64,000 nucleotides of DNA from Tropicibacter sp. R16_0 (GTDB lineage Bacteria; Pseudomonadota; Alphaproteobacteria; Rhodobacterales; Rhodobacteraceae): assembly GCF_017743935.1 (NCBI RefSeq), contig NZ_JAGHRE010000009.1:203659-267658 (forward strand). The letters run 5' to 3'. This document shows, piece after piece, positions 31,029 to 40,500 of this stretch. Made by a program: the position numbers and the translations under genes. The notes beneath the pieces were generated by a model. That model ran no database searches. It was not told where the DNA came from and worked only from the letters and a program-made list of their open reading frames with translations. Within the stretch, counting starts at the first letter, position 1, and every line of letters begins with the position of its first letter.

Positions 31029-32345
31029 ATGGCTGCACCGCTTCTTGCCATAGAAACCGATACCAGACTGCCCAAACGCACCGAAGTGGTCGTGATCGGC
31101 GCAGGAATCATCGGGACCTCTGCCACCTACTACCTTGCCCGCCGCGGTGTGCCGGTGGTCTTGATCGAAAAGGGGCGCGTGGGGGCCGAGCAATCCAGCC
31201 GAAACTGGGGGTGGTGCCGACAACAGAACCGCGACGCGCGGGAACTGCCGATGGCCACCAAGGCGCTGGAACTCTGGGACAGGTTCGCAGCAGAACTGGG
31301 CGAGGATGTGGGCTTTTGCCGATGCGGCCTGACCTATCTGAGCAATGACGAAGCAGAGATCGAAACCTGGGCCAACTGGTGCAAGTTTGCGGCCACTCAG
31401 GGTGTGATCAGCCGTGCGCTTGATGCCAAGGCTGCGGCCGAGCGGGGCGCGGTGACGGGCAAAACATGGAAAGGCGGCGTCTTTTCCGAAAGTGACGGGG
31501 TGGCCGACCCCTCGCGCGCTGTGCCGATGCAGGCCAAAGGGGTCATCGCAGCCGGGGGTCAGGTTCTGCAGAACTGCGCGGTCCGGGGCATCCTGACCCA
31601 GGCCGGGCGCGTGTCGGGGGTTGTAACCGAGCACGGAGAGATCGAGTGCTCTCAAGTTGTGATGGCAGGCGGGGCTTGGGCCTCGTCGTTCTGCCATCAG
31701 CTGGGCATGACCTTCCCGCAAGCCTCAATCCGTCAGACCATCCTGTCCATCGCCTCCGGGTCTGCGGATTTACCCGATGCGCTGCACACGTCCCAGGCCA
31801 CGATCACGCGGCGCGGCGACAATGCCCACACCCTGGCCATCAGCGGGCGCGGTCAGGTTGATCCGTCACTACAGAAATTCCGCTTTGCGCAGGACTTTGT
31901 GCCGATGTTTGCCCGTCGTTGGCGGCTTTTGTCGCCCGGCGCTGCCCCTACACCGCACGAGACGCGCAAGAGGTGGGCGTTGGACCGTCCCACGCCGATG
32001 GAACAGCACCGCGTTCTGGACCCAAAACCCAATGCCTCCATTGTGAAAACCACCCTGGACCGCAGTCAAACCCTGTTGCCCGCTCTGCAAGGGGCCAAGG
32101 TTCAGGCCAGTTGGGCCGGGTTCATCGATAGCACCCCGGATGGCGTGCCGGTGATCGACGCATCCGACAGCCTGCCCGGCTTTCTGTTGGCGGCAGGTTT
32201 CAGCGGCCATGGGTTTGGCATCGGCCCTGCGGCCGGCCACCTTGTCGCGGATTTGATCACCGGCGCGCCGCCAATCGTTGATCCCGAGCAATTTCGCCTG
32301 TCTCGTCTGGGCGCGTCATCTTGGGGCAAGGTTGCAGAGTTCTAG
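31029..32345 (+). CDS. FAD-dependent oxidoreductase (DAO family)
   Basis: Protein of 438 residues of the D-amino-acid-oxidase/glycine-oxidase-like family. The N-terminal Rossmann motif GAGIIGTSATYYLARRG is at about residues 23-39, and the C-terminal GFSGHGFGIGPAAG segment is the usual FAD-contacting end. Such enzymes oxidise secondary or primary amines and amino acids; the substrate is not readable. It follows the GNAT gene directly and ends 26 bases before the promoter of the next riboswitch. Confidence 0.85.
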   Translation: MAAPLLAIETDTRLPKRTEVVVIGAGIIGTSATYYLARRGVPVVLIEKGRVGAEQSSRNWGWCRQQNRDARELPMATKALELWDRFAAELGEDVGFCRCGLTYLSNDEAEIETWANWCKFAATQGVISRALDAKAAAERGAVTGKTWKGGVFSESDGVADPSRAVPMQAKGVIAAGGQVLQNCAVRGILTQAGRVSGVVTEHGEIECSQVVMAGGAWASSFCHQLGMTFPQASIRQTILSIASGSADLPDALHTSQATITRRGDNAHTLAISGRGQVDPSLQKFRFAQDFVPMFARRWRLLSPGAAPTPHETRKRWALDRPTPMEQHRVLDPKPNASIVKTTLDRSQTLLPALQGAKVQASWAGFIDSTPDGVPVIDASDSLPGFLLAAGFSGHGFGIGPAAGHLVADLITGAPPIVDPEQFRLSRLGASSWGKVAEF

Positions 32346-32370
32346 CTTGCGGCTGAATGCCATTCTCGAC

Positions 32371-32400
32371 TTGACCATTTCACTCGGGCATTTACAGATA
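32371..32400 (+). promoter_or_regulatory. promoter of ABC-importer riboswitch transcript
   Basis: TTGACC (32371-32376) and CAGATA (32395-32400) are 18 bases apart. The riboswitch begins at about 32402, the same geometry as the nrdHIEF promoter. Confidence 0.6.
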
Positions 32401-32401
32401 C

Positions 32402-32586
32402 CCTTGCTTCGGTTCCGGCGTTTCGGCGCCCGATGAAAAGGGAACGCAGTGCGACCCGTTCGGTCAAACCTGCGGCTGCCCCCGCAACTGTGAGCGGTGA
32501 GCCAAGCCGGATTTGCCACTGGTGTGATCAACACACTGGGAAGGCTCGGCCCAGCCCAGACCCGCGAGCCAGGAGACCTGCCGACG
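32402..32586 (+). ncRNA. cobalamin riboswitch upstream of ABC importer
   Basis: The RNA begins CTTGCTTCGGTTCC like the nrdHIEF element. It carries GGGAACGCAGTGCGACC, then CTGCGGCTGCCCCCGCAACTGT, and ends GCGAGCCAGGAGACCTGCCG at 32564-32583. All core cobalamin-aptamer segments are present. It is on the same strand as the importer operon, whose first start codon is 265 bases further on. I could not identify a convincing terminator or ribosome-site helix, so the mode of control is open. Confidence 0.95.
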
Positions 32587-32754
32587 TGTTCATCCTGTTC
32601 GGGTGCGGGGCGCCCCCAGAGCAACGGTCAATCCGTAGAGGTGACATTTTCATCGTCTGCGGAGGGGGCTGTCCTTCAAAGACATTCGAAATCTGCCGGA
32701 CACACCGGAGGAGAAAAGGGAATGCGAACGTGCTTGCGACAATTTTCACCAATT

Positions 32755-32777
32755 GATTTGTTACGTTATAACATTTC
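32755..32777. promoter_or_regulatory. Zur-like palindrome before ABC importer
   Basis: The 23-base site has TTATAACATTTC on its right side and TTTGTTACG on its left. By eye it matches 19 of 23 positions of the Zur box known from gammaproteobacteria. It lies between the cobalamin riboswitch and the first gene of the importer, 74 bases before its ATG. This suggests control by zinc, or by a related metal regulator, at a second promoter. The match to a box of this organism's own Zur is not tested. Confidence 0.5.
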
Positions 32778-32850
32778 ATGCTACTCCATCCGCGCAGTGA
32801 GTCACAGAACACTCAAGCGGAACCGCTTGTCAGTCAAAAGGAAGTCCAAC

Positions 32851-34374
32851 ATGTCCCTAATTTCTCGCTTCGCGCTTGCAGGCCTCTTGGCCCTGGCGCC
32901 TGCGCTGCCGATCTCGGCGCAGGAAGGAAGCCTGACCATCTCGACCGGATTTGGCCCCAATGCCGAAGTTCCCGACCCCCGTGCAGGGTATAACGGCTGG
33001 ATGTCGAACCAGACCGGCGTGACCGAGACGTTGATGGGCATCGACTATGATCTGAACCTGTATCCCCGCCTCGCCGCCGGGATCGAACAAGCCTCACCCA
33101 CCAGCTGGCGCGTGACTCTGCGCGATGGGGTGACCTTCCACGATGGCGCGCCTGTGACGGCCCAGGCAGTGATCGACGCGATTTCCGCGATCTCGCAAGA
33201 AGGTCACGCAGGACACAACAAACGTGTGGCCAAGCTGCTGGATCTGGCAGGCATGTCCGCAGATGGCGACAGCGTGGTGGTGTTTGAGACCAACAGCCCT
33301 AACGCCGCCTTCCCCTGGACCCTGTCCGAGCCCGCAATTGCCATCATCGGCGCGGCCTCTGACGACTATCCGATCAACGCAACCGGTCCGTTTGTGTTCC
33401 GCGAAGCGATCCCCGAGCAGCTTTACCGCGCCGAAGCCAACGCCGACTATCGCCTGGGCACCCCCGGCCTGGAAGAGGTTCGCGTTGTTGTCGCAGGGGA
33501 TCCGGCCTCTGCCGCCTTGGCCTTTGAGGCTGGTGAAGTGGACATGGTGATCAACTATCCCGAAACCGACTTTGACCGGATCAAGGAAACCGGCGCGCTA
33601 GGCTTTTCCGCCCCGACCGCGCGTTTGTATTTCTACACCGTGAATGCGGCCAGCGGCCCCATGGCGAACCCGCTTGTCCGTCAGGCCGCGTCGGTTGCAA
33701 TTGACCGTCAGGGTATTGTCGACGCGGTGCTATCGGGTGTTGGTGGCGTTCCTGCTGGAACCCTGTTCCCCGCAGGCAAAGGTTGGGCCGCCGACATTCC
33801 CGCGCCCTATGACATGGCCAAAGCCGAGGCCCTGCTGTCTGAGGCTGGCGCTGTCAAAGAGGGTGGCCAGTGGATGCTGGATGGTGAGCCGCTGGAAATC
33901 GACATCGTCACATACTCCTCGCGCGCGGCCCTACCCCCCACGGCCGAGCTGACGCAAGCCTTCCTGCAAGCCATTGGCGTCAAAGCCAATGTTCGGGTCG
34001 GTGAATACAGCGCCAGCAACGATGCCATTGCCAACGGGGATGCGGACATGTTCCTCCAAGCGTGGGTGATGACCCCGCAGGGCGATCCGGGTGCAGTACT
34101 GGAAACGCTGTTGAAATCTGACGGTGGATCCAACGCCGGTCGCTTTGCGAACTCTGATCTCGACAAGCTGTTGGCCGATGGTCGTCTGACTTTTGAACAG
34201 GACAAGCGCAAAGCGATCTATGATCAGGCACAAGAGATCATCGCCGCCGAGGCAGCCCTGATCCCTGTGTTCCACGTCAGCCAAGTGAACGTCGCGCGCC
34301 CCGGCCTGACCGGCTATGCCGTACACCCGACCGAGACCTATTGGGTCACGCACGAAACGAAGTTCACTAAATGA
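32851..34374 (+). CDS. ABC importer substrate-binding protein (NikA/DppA type)
   Basis: Periplasmic solute-binding protein of 507 residues, family 5 (peptide/nickel type). A Sec signal peptide (FALAGLLALAPALPISAQ, cut near residue 23) is followed by the family's LTISTGF start, the LRDGVTFHDGAPVTA motif near 90, and a C-terminal domain ending near TYWVTH. The ATG at 32851 has AAAAGGA nine bases upstream. An in-frame ATG at 32722 also has a GGAGGAG site but would bury the signal peptide, so I reject it as the main start. A B12 riboswitch and a Zur-like box lie upstream, pointing to a metal, metallophore or corrinoid-related ligand rather than peptides. Confidence 0.85.
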   Translation: MSLISRFALAGLLALAPALPISAQEGSLTISTGFGPNAEVPDPRAGYNGWMSNQTGVTETLMGIDYDLNLYPRLAAGIEQASPTSWRVTLRDGVTFHDGAPVTAQAVIDAISAISQEGHAGHNKRVAKLLDLAGMSADGDSVVVFETNSPNAAFPWTLSEPAIAIIGAASDDYPINATGPFVFREAIPEQLYRAEANADYRLGTPGLEEVRVVVAGDPASAALAFEAGEVDMVINYPETDFDRIKETGALGFSAPTARLYFYTVNAASGPMANPLVRQAASVAIDRQGIVDAVLSGVGGVPAGTLFPAGKGWAADIPAPYDMAKAEALLSEAGAVKEGGQWMLDGEPLEIDIVTYSSRAALPPTAELTQAFLQAIGVKANVRVGEYSASNDAIANGDADMFLQAWVMTPQGDPGAVLETLLKSDGGSNAGRFANSDLDKLLADGRLTFEQDKRKAIYDQAQEIIAAEAALIPVFHVSQVNVARPGLTGYAVHPTETYWVTHETKFTK

Positions 34375-35054
34375 TGCTTGCCGTTTCCGGCCTGAGCGCT
34401 GAGCGCTCGGGCCGGATCATTCTACACCCCACGTCGCTGAACATTTCCCCCGGCGCCCGCATCGGGCTGGTCGGGTCGTCCGGCTCGGGCAAATCCACGC
34501 TGGGACATGCCCTGATCGATGACCTGCATGCGCAAGGCCGGGTCGTAGCCCATGTTCCGCAAAGCCCGGACGAAGCGCTTGATCCGCTACGTTCTATGTC
34601 CTTTCACTGGCGCGAGGCCGAAACCGCATTGGGCTTGCCACATGATCCGGCGCGACAGCAGCACCTGTTCAAGGCGCTTCGGATCGAAAACGGGGATCTG
34701 CGCAAGCGTCCCTGGGGCTGGAGCCGGGGCATGCAGCAGCGCTTTGTCATTGCAATGGCTCTCATCGGGTCGCCCGAATTGATCATTTTGGACGAGCCCA
34801 CATCCGCCTTGGATCCGGTTGTGGCCGCAGGCACGATGGATCTGCTCGACAGTGTTCTGGACGGCGGAACCACCGCAATGATGCTGATCACGCATGACCT
34901 GGGCCTGGCAGCGCGGCGCGTCGATCATTTGATGGTCATGCACGATGGTCAGATCGTGGAAACCGCAACAACGGCGGACCTGCTGAACCACCCCCGGACC
35001 CAAGCGGCAAAATCCCTTTCCTCTCACAGAAGTTGGTTGTCGGTCCCATGTTGA
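34371..35054 (+). CDS. ABC importer ATPase (NikD-like)
   Basis: ATPase of 227 residues. Walker A GSSGSGKST is near residue 37, the signature region reads WSRGMQQRF, and Walker B ILDEPTSALD lies near 145. It is shorter than OppD and lacks the C-terminal oligopeptide domain, a size closer to NikD. Its ATG overlaps the stop of the binding-protein gene. The signature lacks the usual SGG triplet but keeps the GxxQR core. Confidence 0.86.
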   Translation: MMLAVSGLSAERSGRIILHPTSLNISPGARIGLVGSSGSGKSTLGHALIDDLHAQGRVVAHVPQSPDEALDPLRSMSFHWREAETALGLPHDPARQQHLFKALRIENGDLRKRPWGWSRGMQQRFVIAMALIGSPELIILDEPTSALDPVVAAGTMDLLDSVLDGGTTAMMLITHDLGLAARRVDHLMVMHDGQIVETATTADLLNHPRTQAAKSLSSHRSWLSVPC

Positions 35055-35773
35055 ACGTCGACACAGTCTCGGTCCACCGCGGAACGTCGGTGGCTTTGGA
35101 AGGCGTCTCACTCACCATCGCTCAAGGCAAAACGCTTGCGGTTGTTGGCGAAAGCGGGGCAGGGAAATCAACCCTGATCGCTTCGATCCTGGGCCTGCTC
35201 CGACCCTCAAAGGGCACCATCACATGGTCCGGCGCGCCGGTGCAGTCCTGCCGCCCCGCCCTGGTGATGCAAGAGCCTCGCTCTGCCCTCAACCCGGCGT
35301 GGCCCCTGTTGCAATCCGTGATGGAGCCGATCACCGCACGCAAGGCCAGGCTGTCGTCCGGCCGTCTGGAGCGGCTGTGCGCCGGTCTTGAACTGCCGGT
35401 CGAGCTTTTGGACAGGAAGTCCACCGAGATCTCGATTGGCCAGGCGCAACGTGTTGGTATTCTGCGCGCATTGATTGCCGCACCACCGCTGATCCTGTTT
35501 GATGAGCCGCTATCAGCCCTTGATGCGGTCACGCAGAAACACACGGCGCGCTTGATCTCGGACCTGCAGGCGGAAGAAGGGTTTGCAGCTCTGATCGTGA
35601 CCCATGACCTCGGGTACGCCTGCGCCTATTCCGACGAAATCGCCGTCCTCAAATCCGGCCGTATCGAAGAGGTCAGCACGCCCCAGGCCTTTGTTACGCA
35701 ACCGCAAACAGATTATGGCCGTACGCTGCGGGACGCGGCCTTTGCACTTGGCGCCTTGGAGCACGCCGCATGA
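35048..35773 (+). CDS. ABC importer ATPase (NikE-like)
   Basis: Second ATPase, 241 residues. Walker A GESGAGKST is near residue 37, the signature region is ISIGQAQRVGILRAL, and Walker B LFDEPLSALD follows. It overlaps the end of the first ATPase gene by seven bases. Like its partner it is short, NikE-sized, without the OppF tail. The start MLNVDTVSVHRG is chosen; an in-frame start five codons upstream is possible. Confidence 0.86.
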   Translation: MLNVDTVSVHRGTSVALEGVSLTIAQGKTLAVVGESGAGKSTLIASILGLLRPSKGTITWSGAPVQSCRPALVMQEPRSALNPAWPLLQSVMEPITARKARLSSGRLERLCAGLELPVELLDRKSTEISIGQAQRVGILRALIAAPPLILFDEPLSALDAVTQKHTARLISDLQAEEGFAALIVTHDLGYACAYSDEIAVLKSGRIEEVSTPQAFVTQPQTDYGRTLRDAAFALGALEHAA

Positions 35774-36708
35774 CCCTTGGGATTTTGAGCTTGCTGGTGC
35801 GGGCAATTGTCGTCGTCAGCGGCGCTGCCATTGCCACCTTTGTTCTACTGTGGAATGCCCCCGGCGACCCGGCCTTGGCGATCGCCATGGCGCGCTTCAA
35901 TTCCGTCGTCCCGGCGGACGTCGTCGATCAGGTGCGTGCCGAAGCAGGTCTGGATGCCGGGTTCTGGCCCGCATTCAAGGCCTGGATCGGGTCACTTATG
36001 GTGGGGGACTTCGGCAAATCCTCGGTCACCGGGCGCGAGGTCTGGCCCGAGTTGGTGACGGCGATGTCCTATACTCTTCCGTTGGCCGTGGCCGGTTTGA
36101 TCGTCGGCCTGGCCATCGCCCTGCCCCTGGCCATCTTGGCCGCCAACAGACCCGGCAGCCTGCTGGACCGGTTTGCAATTGCGATTGCCTCCCTTGGGAC
36201 GGCGATCCCCGCCTATTGGCTGGGGCTGCTTCTGGTCCTGCTCTTTGCCGTTCAACTTGCGTGGCTGCCCGCAATGGGGGCCCGCACCAGCGCGCATCTT
36301 GTATTGCCCGCGCTGACCCTTGGACTTGGCGTCGCCGCCTCCCTGACCCGGATCATCCGTTCAGGCATTCTCGAAGCACGCGGCCAGCCGTTTCTGCCTG
36401 CGTTCCGGCGCCGTGGCGTGTCAAAACGCCGGATCGAACAGGATCACATCGCGTTGCATGCCACCATCCCCGTGATCACCGTCTTTGGGCTTGAGCTGGC
36501 GTTTCTTCTTGAAGGCGCGGTTATGGTCGAGGTCATCTTTGGCCGCCCCGGCTTGGGCGGGTTTCTGGTTCACGCGATCGAGGCGCGCGACTTTCCCAAG
36601 GTGCAGGCCGTGGTTCTGCTGACCGCAGTGCTGTTTGTGGTCGTCAACCTGATCACCGACCTGGTCTATAAGCTGGTCGACCCCCGGATCGGAGAGCACG
36701 ATGCGTAA
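35770..36708 (+). CDS. ABC importer permease (NikB/DppB type)
   Basis: Membrane protein of 312 residues with about six membrane segments. The EAA-type loop GVSKRRIEQDHIAL near residue 217 and the end VDPRIG are typical of the first permease in peptide/nickel importers. It overlaps the ATPase gene by four bases. It forms the membrane channel together with the next gene. Confidence 0.88.
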   Translation: MTLGILSLLVRAIVVVSGAAIATFVLLWNAPGDPALAIAMARFNSVVPADVVDQVRAEAGLDAGFWPAFKAWIGSLMVGDFGKSSVTGREVWPELVTAMSYTLPLAVAGLIVGLAIALPLAILAANRPGSLLDRFAIAIASLGTAIPAYWLGLLLVLLFAVQLAWLPAMGARTSAHLVLPALTLGLGVAASLTRIIRSGILEARGQPFLPAFRRRGVSKRRIEQDHIALHATIPVITVFGLELAFLLEGAVMVEVIFGRPGLGGFLVHAIEARDFPKVQAVVLLTAVLFVVVNLITDLVYKLVDPRIGEHDA

Positions 36709-37489
36709 CGTTCTGATCCTTGCCGGGATTTTTTGTCTGCTCGCCGTCGTGGGCCCGGTTCTGGCGCCCCAGGACCCGACCGCCATCAATATCCCCAACC
36801 GTCTCAGCCCGCCGTCCGCTCAATGGCCACTTGGCACGGATGCGCTTGGTCGGGATGTCCTGTCGCGCCTGCTCCATGGTGCGCAGTGGTCCCTTGGTCT
36901 GGCGTTTGTCGTGTCCGTGATCGGCCTGACCATCGGAACCATTGCGGGTCTTGCAGCGGCACAGGGCGGCAAAACACTGGATTGGGGGATCATGCGCGTC
37001 ACCGACACGTTCCTTGCCTTCCCCGAACTGGTTGCCGCAGTGGTGATTGCGGGTCTTTTGGGAGCAGGTACGGGCAGCCTGATCTTCGCACTCAGCGTAA
37101 CGGGTTGGATGCGGTATGCACGCGTGGCGCGCGGCATCGGCCTGTCGGTCAAGACACGCGGATACGTCGTTCAGGCGCAGCTGGCGGGCCTGTCCCCGCT
37201 TGCCATCGCGCGCTGGCACTACATGCCCGCGCTGTTGCCATCGCTGACCGTGGTCTGGACCGGCATGTTCGCGCGCGCGATCCTTGGGATTTCAGCATTG
37301 GGGTTTCTGGGGTTCGGGGTACAACCGCCAACGCCCGAATGGGGGAGCATGCTGCTGGACGCCCGGGTGCACATGAGGTCAACGCCCTTGCTGATGATCT
37401 GGCCCGGCCTCGCGGTCGTGATCAGCGTTCTGGCCATCAACCTGAGCGGCGATGTCCTGCGAGATGAATTGGTCAAACAACAAGCCTGA
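36701..37489 (+). CDS. ABC importer permease (NikC/DppC type)
   Basis: Membrane protein of 262 residues. The N-terminal segment ending in HPLGTDALGRDVLSR-like sequence (here WPLGTDALGRDVLSRLLHG) is a hallmark of DppC/NikC permeases, with five or six membrane segments after it. Overlaps the first permease gene by eight bases. Last gene of the importer operon; the next gene converges on it. Confidence 0.88.
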   Translation: MRNVLILAGIFCLLAVVGPVLAPQDPTAINIPNRLSPPSAQWPLGTDALGRDVLSRLLHGAQWSLGLAFVVSVIGLTIGTIAGLAAAQGGKTLDWGIMRVTDTFLAFPELVAAVVIAGLLGAGTGSLIFALSVTGWMRYARVARGIGLSVKTRGYVVQAQLAGLSPLAIARWHYMPALLPSLTVVWTGMFARAILGISALGFLGFGVQPPTPEWGSMLLDARVHMRSTPLLMIWPGLAVVISVLAINLSGDVLRDELVKQQA

Positions 37490-37566
37490 ATGCGCGCCCG
37501 CTGAATGTCGGTCCCCCAGACTGCGATTGACCCGACCCCAGGATCCGGGTCGATGGGTGCCCGCGG

Positions 37567-40500
37567 TCAAATGGTGAGGTCCCAGATGTTGGCGGTTGTG
37601 TCGTTGAACTGGAAGTATTCAACGTTGCTCAGGCTGTCCGTGCCGCTCGCATGCGTGACCGTCACCTCGGTTACCGACGTCCGCGTCAGCGTGTATTCCG
37701 ACCGGTTGCCGTCATACAAAGCAAAGTCCGACCCCGCGCCGCCGTTCAACGTGTCGTTGCCCGCGCCGCCTTTCAGGTAGTCGATCCCGCCGTAACCGAA
37801 CAGGAAATCATCCCCGTCCAGACCCGACAGCTGGTTGCGCTCGTTGTTGCCCGTCAGGCTGTCGTCAAAGTTGGTGCCGACCAGGTTTTCGATCTCGAAA
37901 TACAGATCCCGCACCGCATCGCCGGCCGAGCCATAGCCCGTCTCCTGGCCGCCAAACAGCCCCGCGCCGTTGCGCAAGGAGGCCGACACGCCGGACGTCG
38001 ACTGGAAGTAGGTCACCGTGTCCAGCCCGTCGCCGCCGAAGTAACGCTCTCGCCCTCCGGTTGAGCCGACAAACCAGTCGTACCCGCCCAGACCGCGGAA
38101 GTCGTTCTGCTGCGCATCCCCGTAGAACACGTCCTGATGCGACGAGCCGGTGACCCGCTCGACCGAGGTCAGCGTCAGACCCGAGGCCAGGCCGGTGCTG
38201 CGGCTGGGATCCGACAGGTCCAGTGTCACCCCACCCACGGCCGCGCCCACAGGCGGCGCGCCATCGACCGAGAACACACTTTCAAAAACTGGCGCACCGC
38301 TGGCTTGCGCCTCGACAAAGGTGATCATGTCGAGACCGTTGCCGCCGGTCAGCGTGTCGTTGCCTGCGGTCGCAACGAACCAGTCATAGTCACCGATGCC
38401 CCGCAATTCGTCGTCACCGTCGCTGCCGCGCAGAACGTCCGCAAATATAGTCCCCGTAACCCGTTCGATGCTGATCAGCTGGTCGATCTCGCCGCCAAAG
38501 AGCTCGGCCGTGCCCGCGCCCAGATCAAGATCCAGCATGAATGCCGTCCCCCGCCCCGCAACTTCGACCACGTCCGAGTACGAAACCATGTCGCGCTCGC
38601 TGCCGCCATCGACCGTGTCATTGCCGCGCCCGGGAACCAGCCAGTCATGACCTGCAAGGCCATTGATGATCTCTCTGTCCGCGGTGCCATAGATCACATT
38701 GTTGGTCTCATCGCCCGGGATCACCGCCGGGGCCAATGCCTCGATCTCGGCAAAGGTGTGGAACTTTCCGCCAAGAACGATGCGCTCCACATCATCGGAA
38801 ATGAAATCTGTGCCGTCTGCGGCAGTGGAAACAAAGACGCCATTGGTGCCAAGCCGCACCTCTGCATCGTCAACTTGGCCGTCCATGAAGGCATAGTCGA
38901 AGCCATCGCCGCCGAAAATGCTGTCGTTCCCGTCACCGCCGATCAGGGTGTCCGATCCGCCGCCACCGGAAATTAGATCGTCACCAAGCCCGCCGACCAA
39001 GCTGTCATCACCATCAAGCCCGTCAATCGTATCGTTGCCGGGCGAACCCTGGATGCTGTTCGCGCCCGCAGTGCCCTGCTGGTCTGTTCCGTTCGCCGCC
39101 CCTTGGGTTTCGATAATCGTATTGGGCCCCTGGTGCCGCAGGACAATGTCGTCCGTTTCGAAATCACCCTGCAGGATGATCGTTGCATCCCGCTGCCCGT
39201 CGCCGTCGGCATCAATGTCCAGCACCGCAGAACCGAGCGTGATCTTGAGATCGGTGAGCTCCAACAACAGACCCAGAAGTTCGATCTGATCATCATCCGT
39301 GAAATCGGAAATGCGATCTCCGTTCAGATCCTCGATCGTGCCGCGCACCAGATCGTTGCCGGCCCCCAACTTGATGTCGTCGAAACCACCGCCCGGAGTG
39401 ATCGTGTCATTGCCGAGACCTCCGTCAAAAGACTCGCGCGCCTCTGTGCCTGTGGAGGTGTCATCAAAGATCGATCCGGCAATCGCAGTGGGGATCCCCG
39501 CCAGCCCATTGATGGTGGCGCTTGTAATCGACACCCCGAGCGCGTTCAGCTCGGCCAGCAGCGCCGCGCCATAGCTTCCAAGCGTCTGGAGATCGGTCAG
39601 GGATTGTTGCGCAAGCTCGCGGAACGTTTCAAACGGTCCTTTGCGCAACTCGGCCCAGATCGACTCTCCCCATTCCCCCAGCGTCTCCCAGACATACCCG
39701 TCCCAACCTGCCGCCTCGTTCCACTCTGCCGCGGTCCACGCCATGACCGTCTTCCAGGCTTCCGAATTGAACGGGTTGAGCCGTTCAAAAAACTCACTGG
39801 TTGCAGAACTCAAACGGGTTATGAATTCGGGCGTAATGCTGTCGATGGCCTTCCAGAATTCGTCGTTCAGCCTGATGATCTGCGTGATCGCTTCCGCACT
39901 CAAATTCTTGAATTCGTTGAACAGCAGTCGACCGGGGGCAAGTGTTGCGGTCAGAAGAATCTCTTGCATTGACGGCAGACGCTGCGCCAGCTCCTCCCGA
40001 ACGGCGTTGGTCACGGCCACGGCAACGTCAGCGCTGCCTTCGATAAAGCGGATGACCTCGCCGATGTCCTGGCGCGTCTGCTCTGCATCGTCTCGCCGCA
40101 AGAGCGATTTGACCAATTCCCCCCCAAGGTCGGGGCGTTCGGTGTAGGATCCAACGACATCCCCTGCCCATCCCAGGCTGACCAGGAAGGCTGCGAATTC
40201 TTCGTCATGTATGTTGGCGGGATTGCTCAGATGGTTGTAATCCGCAGCCCCCAGAACAGCCGCATCAACGGTGCCCAGAACAACTGGTTCTCCGGGCGTC
40301 ATGGGGGCGGACCCGTTGTAGACCGTATTATAGACCTCAATCTGCGACCACTTCTTGGTATGCGCGCCCAACAAGTAGAACAAAGGTGCAAGCGCCCCAT
40401 GCGTGTCCGTGTCGAAGGTCGTCATGTCATAAAGCGTGACTTGCCCAGGTAGAAACGCATTCCCGGCCATGGACACGATATCGCCTGACGAGACCCAGTG

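Noticed and set aside
32722..32850. In-frame upstream ATG with GGAGGAG for the ABC binding protein
   Set aside because: It would put 43 mostly basic residues before a good signal peptide and translate through the Zur-like site; the ATG at 32851 has its own ribosome site.
37533..37552. Six-base stem between the ABC permease and RTX genes as terminator
   Set aside because: Alternative pairings overlap, the stem is short and no T-run follows on either strand.
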